Under the pieces are notes generated by a model. It did no database searches and was not told the origin of the DNA. It worked only from the letters and a program-made list of their open reading frames with translations. A DNA stretch of 21,927 bases from Pseudomonadota bacterium (GTDB lineage Bacteria; Bdellovibrionota; Oligoflexia; Oligoflexales; Oligoflexaceae), in the NCBI GenBank assembly GCA_029556045.1, contig JAKQGS010000358.1:1-21927 (forward strand), read 5' to 3'. A program made the translations under genes and the position numbers. Shown in pieces: positions 15,070 through 21,927 of this stretch; position 1 is the first letter of the stretch; each line of letters opens with the position of its first letter.

Positions 15070-15704
15070 GCCCCCGCATCCCGCGAACTCTCCTGAGTCT
15101 GATGATTGCGGCTTCCGCCGTCATTCTCCCGGAGGTCTCTTATGCTCAAGACACAGGGACGACGGTGGGGTTGGCCGCTTGGGAAAAAACAGCTGCCGGA
15201 CCGCAACTGCACGTTAAGCTGGTGGACAGTCTGAGTCCTAAACAAAAAAACATGATCAACTCGGGATTTTCCACCTATAGCGATGTGCGACTGACCACCC
15301 GCAACGAGAGTCCGGATGCAACCACGCTTCGCTGCACCGTCAAATTCGACACTTGGGAAGAGTTCTACGATATTGTTCAACTCACAGACGGGGTGCGGCG
15401 CCTGCGCAGCCCCACCTTCAACGAATACGCCACCTCATGCCTGACGCTCCGCATCCCCCTCACGGATCTGCCTCCGGACATCCTGGGACGTGGTGGCATC
15501 GTCACCGCCAAGTTAGCGATGAATCCCATCTCACAGGAAAAGGCCGGCGAGATTCGCTCGTGGATGATCAACCAGCAATCCGGCGTTATTCAAAACCTGT
15601 TTTCCCACATGATCGGGGATCTCAAACTGGATGAACTGGTGGATATAAGCATTCAAGTGCCGCCCTATAGTGACAAGGACAGCGCGCAGGCACCCATAAA
15701 ATAA
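15066..15704 (+). CDS. Secreted protein upstream of the NtrY-like kinase (DUF4390-like position)
   Basis: A 212-residue protein with a signal peptide (core LLSLMIAASAVIL, cleavage near SYAQ-D, residue 28). The mature part looks mostly beta (LHVKLVDSLSPKQKNMINSG, LRCTVKFDTWEEFYDIVQL) and ends in a helix plus tail. A similar-sized secreted protein (DUF4390) precedes ntrY in some beta- and gammaproteobacteria. The size and place fit, but I cannot confirm the family from sequence alone. ATG 15066 overlaps the previous stop (ATGA), so translation is coupled to the POTRA-barrel gene. The kinase starts 16 nt downstream. It may supply or modulate the periplasmic signal for that kinase (inference). 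Confidence 0.65.
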   Translation: MSPRIPRTLLSLMIAASAVILPEVSYAQDTGTTVGLAAWEKTAAGPQLHVKLVDSLSPKQKNMINSGFSTYSDVRLTTRNESPDATTLRCTVKFDTWEEFYDIVQLTDGVRRLRSPTFNEYATSCLTLRIPLTDLPPDILGRGGIVTAKLAMNPISQEKAGEIRSWMINQQSGVIQNLFSHMIGDLKLDELVDISIQVPPYSDKDSAQAPIK

Positions 15705-15720
15705 TGGCTAGAGGGAATCC

Positions 15721-17277
15721 ATGAAGATATCCTCCCCAAAATCTGAAAGGTCAGCACCCTCCAGCATCCGCTGGAGCCAGTCATGGACGTTTCGGGTTGC
15801 TGCCCTAGCCACCTTTATCACCCTCTGCGGATATCTCGGCAGCATCACCATCGCCGTGCAGGGGATTCAGGCGGTTTCCAACATCGCTTATGATCCCGAG
15901 GTGGAGGACCTTCTGGGGCGGCATCTGGAAACCATCAAGGAATTGCATGACCTCAAGCGAGAAGGATTCATGCACCGCCTGCAAACAATCGTGCGACGTA
16001 TGCCGACCGGCACCCCTCCCACATCCGAAGAAGAACTACGACAAGTCATGAAAAAAGCGGACTTTCAAGCGATCGGTGAGTTGAATGACACCGTGATCCG
16101 CCCCTTGTCACCCGAAGACCTGGCACAACTGCCCCCGGAGAGGGATCCCTGCTGTGAGTGGTTGGGACGCTCCAATCTTTATGTGGGTAACTTTGTGGTA
16201 TCGATTCCTGAGGGGCCTTCGCATCGGGAATTTTTATCGGCGGAAGCCCTCAAGCACCGTTACCAGTTGATTCGTGCCACCTGGAAAGAGGAAATTCTCC
16301 CCACTTTTGTGCGGGCCAATATCGGGGTCATGGTGATTACCTTCCTGCTGTTGAGCGGTGCATTCACCATCCTGGCGCGCCAGATCAAACGCAAACTGGA
16401 GGAATTGATCAGCGGCTTTCTGACCTGGTCTGAGAAGGATCCGGGGTTTCGCTTCAACCGTTCCTGGTCCGGTGAAATCGGCATCATCGCCAACCAATTC
16501 AATACCATGGCGGATGAGGTGGAGGCCAATCGTAAAAAAAACCTCTACCTTGAAAAAATGTCGTCCTGGCAAATCATCGCCCGCAAAATGGCCCATGAAA
16601 TCAAAAATCCTCTCACCCCGATTCAGATGATGGTTTCTCAGCTGGTCCGCCGCTACAAAGGCAACGATCCGGAATACAAATCCCTGCTGGAGGAATCACA
16701 ATCCATCATCGTGGAGGAGGTGGCCGGGCTGCGGCGGATGGTGGAGAGTTTTTCCAACTTTGCCCAGCTTCCCACCGTCAAACCGGAGCCCAACGATCTG
16801 GTTAAAATCTGCGATGCGGTGGTGGAGCTGGAGCAGGCGGCGTTCCCGCATCATTCCATCACCTTTCAGCACGACCTTGCCGCAGCACCGGCCATCGTCG
16901 ACGATCAAATGCTGCGCAAGGCTCTGCTGAATTTCATCAAAAACGCCGCCGAAGCCTGTGGCGAGAAACCCTCCGCTATCGCGGTTTCCCTGCGTCAAAC
17001 GCCGGATCTCTGGCAAATCTGCATCCACGATAATGGACCCGGCATTCCCGATGATTTGAAAAGCCGCATTTTTGAGGCTTATTTCACCACCAAACACACC
17101 GGACCGACTCCAGGCATGGGACTGGGGCTTGCCATCAGCCAGAAGATTATCATCGATCATGATGGGGATATCAGCGTGGAAAGCATGCCGGGAAGTACTA
17201 CGTTTATCCTTTCCCTCCCTAAACAACCGAAGTCCCGTCTCAATGAGGGCTGGACCAAACAAGGAATTTCCGCATGA
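15721..17277 (+). CDS. NtrY-like sensor histidine kinase
   Basis: A 518-residue inner-membrane kinase. TM1 spans about 24-47, followed by a periplasmic domain of about 150 residues containing an unusual DPCCEW pair (C144/C145). TM2 spans about 200-219, then a HAMP domain (220-272). The HisKA motif is ARKMAHEIKNPLTPIQM with H292. The HATPase shows the N box NFIKNAAEAC, G1 DNGPGIP, an F box-like FEAYFTTK, and G2 GMGLGLAIS. The HEIKNPLTPIQ form is typical of NtrY, which partners NtrX in nitrogen, redox or envelope control depending on the species. No PAS domain is obvious between HAMP and HisKA, unlike classic NtrY. Its stop overlaps the regulator start (ATGA), so the two are a pair. Confidence 0.88.
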   Translation: MKISSPKSERSAPSSIRWSQSWTFRVAALATFITLCGYLGSITIAVQGIQAVSNIAYDPEVEDLLGRHLETIKELHDLKREGFMHRLQTIVRRMPTGTPPTSEEELRQVMKKADFQAIGELNDTVIRPLSPEDLAQLPPERDPCCEWLGRSNLYVGNFVVSIPEGPSHREFLSAEALKHRYQLIRATWKEEILPTFVRANIGVMVITFLLLSGAFTILARQIKRKLEELISGFLTWSEKDPGFRFNRSWSGEIGIIANQFNTMADEVEANRKKNLYLEKMSSWQIIARKMAHEIKNPLTPIQMMVSQLVRRYKGNDPEYKSLLEESQSIIVEEVAGLRRMVESFSNFAQLPTVKPEPNDLVKICDAVVELEQAAFPHHSITFQHDLAAAPAIVDDQMLRKALLNFIKNAAEACGEKPSAIAVSLRQTPDLWQICIHDNGPGIPDDLKSRIFEAYFTTKHTGPTPGMGLGLAISQKIIIDHDGDISVESMPGSTTFILSLPKQPKSRLNEGWTKQGISA

Positions 17278-18767
17278 GTGAACCCGTCAAATCCGAGCGC
17301 ATTCGCGAAAGCCGTATTCTGGTCATCGATGACCACCGCAATATCCGGGTCTCCCTGCAGTTAACCCTGTCCGCAGAAGGGGCCCATGTGGACGATGCCG
17401 ATTCGGTGCAAACGGCCATGCGCAAACTCGGGCCCCTGGACGATAAATCCATAACTTTTCCCTATGACGTGGTTTTCCTGGATATCCGCCTGCCGGATGG
17501 CAGTGGCCTTGATATTCTGAAAAAGTTGTCGCTGGCGGGCCTGGCCTCGCGGGTGATCATGATATCCGGTGAAGGAACCGTTCGTGATGCCTTTGAAGCC
17601 ACCCAGATGGGGGCCTTTGACTATATCGAAAAGCCTTTTCACACCGAAAGGATCCTGGTCAGCACCGACCGCTGCCTGGAGCTGCACAATATCCGCCGCG
17701 CCAATGCGGTGTTGAAATCCCAGGTGATGCGGGGCCAGGAAATCCTGGGGCAACATGATTCGGTTGATGAACTCCGCCGCCTGATCACACGGGTGGCCCC
17801 CACCAACAGCCGGGTTTTGATTCTGGGAGAGAGTGGCACCGGCAAGGAGTTGATCGCCAAAGCCATTCACCGGGAATCCAACCGGGCTCACAAGCCGTTG
17901 ATCAAAGTCAACTGTGCCGCCATCCCCCAGTCGCTGGTGGAAAGCGAACTGTTTGGTCATACGAAAGGTGCGTTCACAGGGGCCATCAAAGCCCGGAAAG
18001 GACTCTTCGAGCAGGCGCATCAGGGGACGCTGTTTCTGGACGAGATTGGAGAACTGGACCTGAACGTGCAGGCCAAATTGTTGCGGGTTCTGCAAAACGG
18101 CGATATCACCCCGATCGGGGATGAAAAAACGGTCAATGTTGACGTGCGCCTGATCACCGCCACCCATCGGGATCTGGAGACCATGGTGCAGGAGGGGACC
18201 TTTCGGGAGGACCTTTACTACCGTCTCAATACGCTCCCCATCCATAGCCCTCCCCTGCGGGAGCGGGGGGAAGACGTTGTTTTACTGGCGCAGCATTTCC
18301 TGGACGAAGCCTGTGAAGAACATGCCCTGGGGCAACGAACCCTGTCCCCACTGGCCTTGCAACAGATTCGTGAATACCACTGGCCCGGCAATATCCGGGA
18401 GCTGAAGAACATCGTGGAGCGACTGGCGATCCTCAGTGAAACACAGGAGATCGATGCCATTCCCGACCTGGCCGCCAAAAGCAGATCCCGCGGCGCCACG
18501 ACACCGCAAACTCCATCCAAGGGGTCGGAATCCAAAGGTTCCCCCCCATCATCCAGTGCCGCCCCATTTAATTTTGAATGTGGGGTCCTGCCCTGGCACG
18601 ACCTGCATCAATCGTTTGAACGGGACTACCTGAAATATGTTCTGCATAAAGCCGGCGGCAATGTGAGTGAGGCGGCGCGGCTGCTGTGCCTGGAGCGGGC
18701 TTATCTCCATAGATTAATGAAAAAATTGGGAATTCAGAGGGAAGTGGTGGTGACAGAAGACTCCTGA
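17274..18767 (+). CDS. NtrX/NtrC-family sigma-54-dependent response regulator
   Basis: A 497-residue activator. The receiver domain (about 12-130) has D70 in VVFLDIRLPDGSG and K120 in EKPF. The AAA+ domain (about 160-400) has Walker A GESGTGKE (185-192), GAFTGA (232-237), which contacts sigma-54, Walker B TLFLDE, and an arginine-finger region (FREDLYYRLN). A flexible Ser/Pro linker of about 50 residues leads to a C-terminal Fis-type helix-turn-helix (NVSEAARLLCLERAYLHRLMKKLGI). With GAFTGA intact it should activate sigma-54 promoters after phosphorylation by the preceding kinase. The linker is longer than usual. It ends the run that starts at amn or earlier. I see no NtrC-type tandem sites nearby. 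Confidence 0.94.
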   Translation: MSEPVKSERIRESRILVIDDHRNIRVSLQLTLSAEGAHVDDADSVQTAMRKLGPLDDKSITFPYDVVFLDIRLPDGSGLDILKKLSLAGLASRVIMISGEGTVRDAFEATQMGAFDYIEKPFHTERILVSTDRCLELHNIRRANAVLKSQVMRGQEILGQHDSVDELRRLITRVAPTNSRVLILGESGTGKELIAKAIHRESNRAHKPLIKVNCAAIPQSLVESELFGHTKGAFTGAIKARKGLFEQAHQGTLFLDEIGELDLNVQAKLLRVLQNGDITPIGDEKTVNVDVRLITATHRDLETMVQEGTFREDLYYRLNTLPIHSPPLRERGEDVVLLAQHFLDEACEEHALGQRTLSPLALQQIREYHWPGNIRELKNIVERLAILSETQEIDAIPDLAAKSRSRGATTPQTPSKGSESKGSPPSSSAAPFNFECGVLPWHDLHQSFERDYLKYVLHKAGGNVSEAARLLCLERAYLHRLMKKLGIQREVVVTEDS

Positions 18768-18821
18768 GCCACCGGCGGAACCCGGAACTGAGGCTTGTTA
18801 TTTCGAGTTTGATCGCATAAG

Positions 18822-18952
18822 TCTTAGAAGTCATTTCTAAACACCATATGCGTTGTTGTCTTCGTCACGGCGGTGCTCATTTACCAAGGCGTAAACTGCG
18901 CGCCGCCGCTCCTTGACGCCTAGCATCTGGAGCTCAGAAATGACTTCTGATA
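18822..18952 (-). repeat. 130-bp hairpin-ended repeat, copy A (minus orientation)
   Basis: The reverse complement of this segment matches 20654-20783 closely: 83 of 90 positions are identical across the internal frame. The ends are palindromes TTAGAAGTCATTTCTAA (18824-18840) and TCAGAAATGACTTCTGA (18934-18950). The second carries paired changes relative to copy B that keep the stem. On the minus strand it holds an ATG-to-TAG frame of 29 codons (18837-18926) beginning MLGVKERRR and ending NNAYGV. No transposase is present, so it resembles a MITE or REP-like element. It lies between the regulator stop and the coiled-coil gene. Confidence 0.85.
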
Positions 18953-19032
18953 TTCGAGTGCCAAAATTATCGGGAAACCATCTTAGGAAAGAGCGGATTC
19001 CCCAAACCATCCACCGCCACGGAGACCCCATC

Positions 19033-19911
19033 ATGCATGAATCCTTTTTTGTTTTTGTCGGCTTTGGCCTCGCGGGAGTGCTCGCGGTCATGGTGTTCAT
19101 GACGCAGCGCCAGGTATCCTCCCTAAAAGCCCTGCTGATGGAAGCCGCCAAGCGATTTGAACTGGGCAAAAAGAATCTCGACAAATTGGAGGCGGACCTT
19201 AAAGAAGCCCGCGACAAGATGGAGGGGGATCGCGTCAACCATCTGAAGCTCAATACCAACCTGGAAGAATCCCGGATTAAGTACGCCGCCCAAACCCGGG
19301 ATATCATATTGTTGAAATCCCAGTATGAAAATGAAAAACGCAAATTGGCGACGACGGTGGAACACCTGAATGAACAGGTCCGTACCCTGACATCGCAGTT
19401 GGCGGAAGCGGATGCTGCCCGCGCGGATGCGCTGGCTCTCGCCAACAAACGGGTGGAGGAGGATCAAAAGCGGGTTCGCGCCTCACAGGCGGAATCCCAA
19501 CTGAAAAAAGCCCAGGAAGAGCTGGTGGCAGCCCGTAAACTGGCGCGGGAACAGCAGGATGAGCTGGAGCGTGCCCGCGCCGTGCTCAAGAAGTACGACC
19601 CGATGGAATTCAAAAAATTGCGACAGCGGGTCACCAGCCTGGAGCAACTGTTTTTGAGCATGCGTGGCCTCAAGGAAATGGCGGAAGAGCGTGCTGACAA
19701 CTGGGAGGTAGCCCTGCGGAAAATGGCCGCCCATATTGTCGGTGGTGGGGCACGGGCCACAGCACCCATTGGTCCCTTGGTGGGTGCCGCCCTGGAAAAG
19801 ATCGGCGAAGAATTGATTCACCACGACCCCAAGGATGAAGAGCATGCCCTGGCTGTTGCCATGGGGACCACACCGCCGCCAGCGGCTCCCACGGTCACTG
19901 ACCTTAATTAA
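19033..19911 (+). CDS. Inner-membrane-anchored coiled-coil protein
   Basis: A 292-residue protein with one N-terminal membrane helix (about residues 4-24, FFVFVGFGLAGVLAVMVFM) and no cleavage site, then an almost uninterrupted coiled coil (about 28-220) rich in Lys, Glu, Ala and Leu heptads. The C-terminal part is less charged, with the phrase MAAHIVGGGARATAPIGPLVGAALEKIG, and ends in an Ala/Pro-rich tail. No family is recognised; such proteins often act as envelope scaffolds or spacers. I start at ATG 19033, which has GGAG 8 nt upstream and gives an N-terminal anchor. A longer frame from 18913 would begin inside the repeat. Its TAA overlaps the trmH ATG by one base, so trmH translation is coupled. 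Confidence 0.8.
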   Translation: MHESFFVFVGFGLAGVLAVMVFMTQRQVSSLKALLMEAAKRFELGKKNLDKLEADLKEARDKMEGDRVNHLKLNTNLEESRIKYAAQTRDIILLKSQYENEKRKLATTVEHLNEQVRTLTSQLAEADAARADALALANKRVEEDQKRVRASQAESQLKKAQEELVAARKLAREQQDELERARAVLKKYDPMEFKKLRQRVTSLEQLFLSMRGLKEMAEERADNWEVALRKMAAHIVGGGARATAPIGPLVGAALEKIGEELIHHDPKDEEHALAVAMGTTPPPAAPTVTDLN

Positions 19912-20606
19912 TGGGACGACCACGGCTGCCGCGCCTAGATATGGAATTTCCTGACGATGCGTGGGATCTGCTATCGCCACGCCTGACGGATCAGCGCCGC
20001 CAGCGCATGCTGGCGGTAGCGGCCCACCGCACGCAGCGGGTGCGTCTGTTGTTGGAAGGACTGCACGATCCCCATAATATCTCCGCCTGCCTACGCTCGG
20101 CGGAGGCTTTTGGCGTGCAAAAAGTCGATGTCATGTCGCAGGGACGCCGTTATCGCGGCACCGGCGTGGCCCGCGGTAGCACCCAATGGCTGGACATTCA
20201 AAACTGGTCAGACCCCGCCGCCTGTTTGGCTGATCTGCGGGCTCAAGGGGTGGTCATCGCCGCCGGCTATCCATCCGCCCCCTATACTCTTCACGATCTG
20301 CCCCTTGATCGCCCTCTGGCTGTTTTGTTTGGCAACGAGCATGCCGGCGTGACGGACTTTTGGTGGCAAAACGTGGACTATCGCTTCACCATTCCAATGG
20401 TGGGCATGGTGGAAAGCCTCAATGTTTCGGTGTCCGCCGCCCTTAGTCTGTTTGAGTTGACCCACAGATCCCGTCGCGAATTGGGGGAAGACCAGTATTA
20501 TTTGCCCTGGGCGGAGCAAAAGCGGCTTCTCAACCGGTGGATCTGCGCCCAGTCACGAGACTATAACAAGGAAATCAATACATTAAGATCCCGTCAACCC
20601 GGTTAG
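19911..20606 (+). CDS. trmH: tRNA (guanosine-18-2'-O)-methyltransferase TrmH
   Basis: A 231-residue SPOUT/SpoU-family methyltransferase that methylates the 2'-OH of G18 in the tRNA D-loop using SAM. The three SPOUT motifs are present: motif 1 HNISACLRSAEAFG with the catalytic Arg (R62), motif 2 LAVLFGNEHAGVT, and motif 3 IPMVGMVESLNVSVSAAL, whose knot binds SAM. A C-terminal extension (about 190-231) resembles the tRNA-binding tail of TrmH. The start at 19911 overlaps the coiled-coil gene's stop (TAATG), so expression depends on that gene's transcript. This pairing of a coiled-coil anchor with TrmH is unexplained. Repeat copy B begins 48 nt after the stop. Confidence 0.93.
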   Translation: MGRPRLPRLDMEFPDDAWDLLSPRLTDQRRQRMLAVAAHRTQRVRLLLEGLHDPHNISACLRSAEAFGVQKVDVMSQGRRYRGTGVARGSTQWLDIQNWSDPAACLADLRAQGVVIAAGYPSAPYTLHDLPLDRPLAVLFGNEHAGVTDFWWQNVDYRFTIPMVGMVESLNVSVSAALSLFELTHRSRRELGEDQYYLPWAEQKRLLNRWICAQSRDYNKEINTLRSRQPG

Positions 20607-20653
20607 GCCACTGGGCCCCTCCGCAAAAAAGACTGGTTTTTCACGCCTGTTTT

Positions 20654-20783
20654 GTTAGAAATCATTTCTAAACCCCAGATGCTAGGCGTCGAGGAGCGGC
20701 GGCGCGGAGTTTACGCCCTGGTAAATGAGCACCGGCGCGACGAAGACAACAACGCAGATGGAGTTTAGAAATGACTTCTAAAC
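20654..20783 (+). repeat. 130-bp hairpin-ended repeat, copy B (plus orientation)
   Basis: This is the inverted partner of 18822-18952. The left end is the near-perfect palindrome TTAGAAATCATTTCTAA (20655-20671). The right end (20763-20783) has stem GTTTAGAA/TTCTAAAC. Inside, 20679-20768 is a 29-codon frame beginning MLGVEERRR and ending NNADGV, with its TAG inside the right palindrome. It differs from copy A at seven positions, four synonymous. No transposase or clear target duplication is visible. It lies between trmH and the lipoprotein gene. Confidence 0.85.
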
Positions 20784-20825
20784 ATAATCACTGCTTAAGT
20801 CGATTTATATTGAGGGGAACCAGGT

Positions 20826-21593
20826 TTGCACATCCGCGCGCGCTCCTTATGGATTTTTTTTATTTCCTACTTCGCATTGACCGCGGGATGCCAACACACC
20901 GCACCTGAGGCCACGTTTGGCATCCAGGCGAACCACGTGAGTTACACGCCGGCCCGCACCCTGGTGCTCAACTGTCGTCCCTGGCCCACAGCGGGGCTCT
21001 ACGCCGGTCAGCCCACCAGTAATTTTTCCCCCGACGACATACAGGCCCTATGCCGCAAATTCGATGAATTCATCCTGCGGGGATTTGAAGGTCAACCATT
21101 TATGCGGGGGCTATCGCCAAAAGCCGTCGAAAAGGGACTGGCCGCCGCGCAAAAACCGCAGCACGTCGATGAAATCAATCACCAATGGCGTCACCTGGGC
21201 ACCCCCTGTGTGCCCTGCAACAACCCGGTTAGTTTTTACAACACGGCCATTGCACCACGGGGGGACTGGTTATTATGGCTCAACACCCTGAGTCGATCGG
21301 TGCGCAACGCCGATGCGGTGCTGCTGCCCCTGATCACTTTTGGCTCCCATCTCCAGTTTAACGATCGCGGCGTGATTGTGAATCAGCGTCGGGCCGGCGT
21401 GGTGATGTATTTGATCGATACCGAGCGTGGCAGCATTATCTGGGCCGGGGGACGGGAAGCGGAGGTCAGCCATAAAGCACTGGTCGGCGCTACAGAAACC
21501 ACCCCACCCGCTTTGCCTTCGCTGGATCGTTTGATGGAGCGCTTGTTTATCGACGACATGTGGAAAGACTTTCCCGGTCGTCAGCAGTTTTAA
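20826..21593 (+). CDS. Lipoprotein of unknown function
   Basis: A 255-residue protein with a lipoprotein signal peptide: a basic start (MHIRAR), hydrophobic WIFFISYFALTA and lipobox LTAG-C with lipidated C22. The residue after it is Q, so sorting to the outer membrane is likely. Four more cysteines are C50, C76 and the CxxC pair C128/C131 (TPCVPCNN), which could form disulfides or bind metal. The segment DAVLLPLITFGSHLQFNDRGVIVNQRRAGVVMYLIDTERGSIIWAGGREAEVS resembles the beta-rich fold of lipoproteins that report a status string such as LpoB- or CsgG-like proteins, but I do not assign a family. The start is TTG 20826 with GAGGGG 8 nt upstream. The pccB-like gene starts 27 nt downstream. Confidence 0.75.
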   Translation: MHIRARSLWIFFISYFALTAGCQHTAPEATFGIQANHVSYTPARTLVLNCRPWPTAGLYAGQPTSNFSPDDIQALCRKFDEFILRGFEGQPFMRGLSPKAVEKGLAAAQKPQHVDEINHQWRHLGTPCVPCNNPVSFYNTAIAPRGDWLLWLNTLSRSVRNADAVLLPLITFGSHLQFNDRGVIVNQRRAGVVMYLIDTERGSIIWAGGREAEVSHKALVGATETTPPALPSLDRLMERLFIDDMWKDFPGRQQF

Positions 21594-21620
21594 ATGAATT
21601 GGAACACTTGAGGTTTTTCT

Positions 21621-21927
21621 ATGACAATCGATGTCCGTTTGCAGCAGTCCTACGAGCGGCTGAAAAAAATGCGCCACGAAGCTCTGCTTGGGGGCGGAGA
21701 AAAGAAGATCGAAGCGCAGCACAAACGGGGTAAAATGACCGCCCGCGAGCGTATCCTGCAGCTGGTTGACGAAGGATCTTTTGTGGAGCTGGACGCCTTT
21801 GTCACCCATGACTGCCGCGACTTTGGCATGGAGAACAGCCATGTTCTGGGGGACGGTGTCGTGACGGGATTTGGCACCATCGATGGCCGGACCGTTTATC
21901 TGTTTTCGCAGGATTTCACGGTTTTTG
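21621..21927 (+). CDS. Acyl-CoA carboxylase beta (carboxyltransferase) subunit, N-terminal part
   Basis: The first 102 codons of a biotin-dependent carboxyltransferase, cut by the window edge. The sequence [31 protein letters not shown], followed by [26 protein letters not shown], is the hallmark N-terminus of the propionyl-/methylmalonyl-CoA carboxylase beta family (PccB/MmdA), which transfers CO2 from carboxybiotin to propionyl-CoA or sometimes acetyl-CoA. The substrate-deciding region lies outside the window. ATG 21621 has GAGG 8 nt upstream. A carboxylase alpha subunit downstream would be expected. Confidence 0.93.
   Translation, partial: MTIDVRLQQSYERLKKMRHEALLGGGEKKIEAQHKRGKMTARERILQLVDEGSFVELDAFVTHDCRDFGMENSHVLGDGVVTGFGTIDGRTVYLFSQDFTVF

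Noticed and set aside
17361..18245. Long minus-strand frame inside the sigma-54 regulator gene
   Set aside because: It is a shadow of a strongly conserved gene, with no motif or ribosome site.
18837..19448. Long minus-strand frame opposite the coiled-coil gene, ending in the repeat's MLGVKERRR segment
   Set aside because: Most of it is antisense to a gene with a clear ribosome site and anchor. Only the tail, inside the repeat, is conserved.
18822..20783. Complete insertion sequence or composite transposon
   Set aside because: No transposase gene and no obvious target-site duplications; only the repeats are supported.
1..21927. CRISPR array, rRNA, defence island or prophage
   Set aside because: No regularly spaced repeats, rRNA sequence, nuclease/methylase pairs or phage structural genes were seen.

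Overview
The window is a gene-dense stretch of a Gram-negative, most likely proteobacterial, chromosome. The evidence is an NtrY/NtrX-type two-component pair with a sigma-54 activator, a POTRA/outer-membrane-barrel protein, Sec signal peptides, a lipoprotein, TrmH, YebC, HtpG and MgtE. The htpG promoter fits the CTTG-N17-CTTAT pattern of alphaproteobacterial RpoH. I cannot name the genus; an early-branching alphaproteobacterial or magnetococcus-like lineage is only a guess. The last gene and probably the first are cut by the window edges.

Layout. 1-1465: a degenerate IrrE/ImmA-like protein converges on a secreted protein with three cysteine-pair repeats, followed by the htpG terminator. 1517-4430: htpG with its heat-shock-like promoter and a METTL21-like methyltransferase, both on the minus strand. 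4514-6262: a membrane-bound hybrid histidine kinase. 6276-9615: an A/T-richer accessory block. It holds a three-gene minus-strand operon (type III polyketide synthase, small membrane protein, UbiG-like methyltransferase) and a divergent secreted protein. The block is bracketed by two direct copies of the 3' end of mgtE, one a remnant (6276-6349) and one the end of the intact gene. 9620-11655: mgtE, tRNA-Leu(CAA), and an RRM RNA-binding protein with a strong terminator. 11814-12149: a PilZ-like protein. 12272-18767: a co-directional run, probably one or two transcripts, of AMP nucleosidase, YebC, a single-POTRA barrel protein, a secreted protein, an NtrY-like kinase and an NtrX/NtrC-like activator; several junctions overlap or nearly touch. 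18822-20783: a coiled-coil membrane protein and trmH, translationally coupled and flanked by two inverted copies of a roughly 130-bp repeat. 20826-end: a lipoprotein and the start of an acyl-CoA carboxylase carboxyltransferase subunit.

The two most interesting structures are the polyketide block, which looks inserted at the 3' end of mgtE, and the paired repeat element. The repeat has hairpin ends, a conserved 29-codon reading frame, and compensating base changes in one end hairpin.
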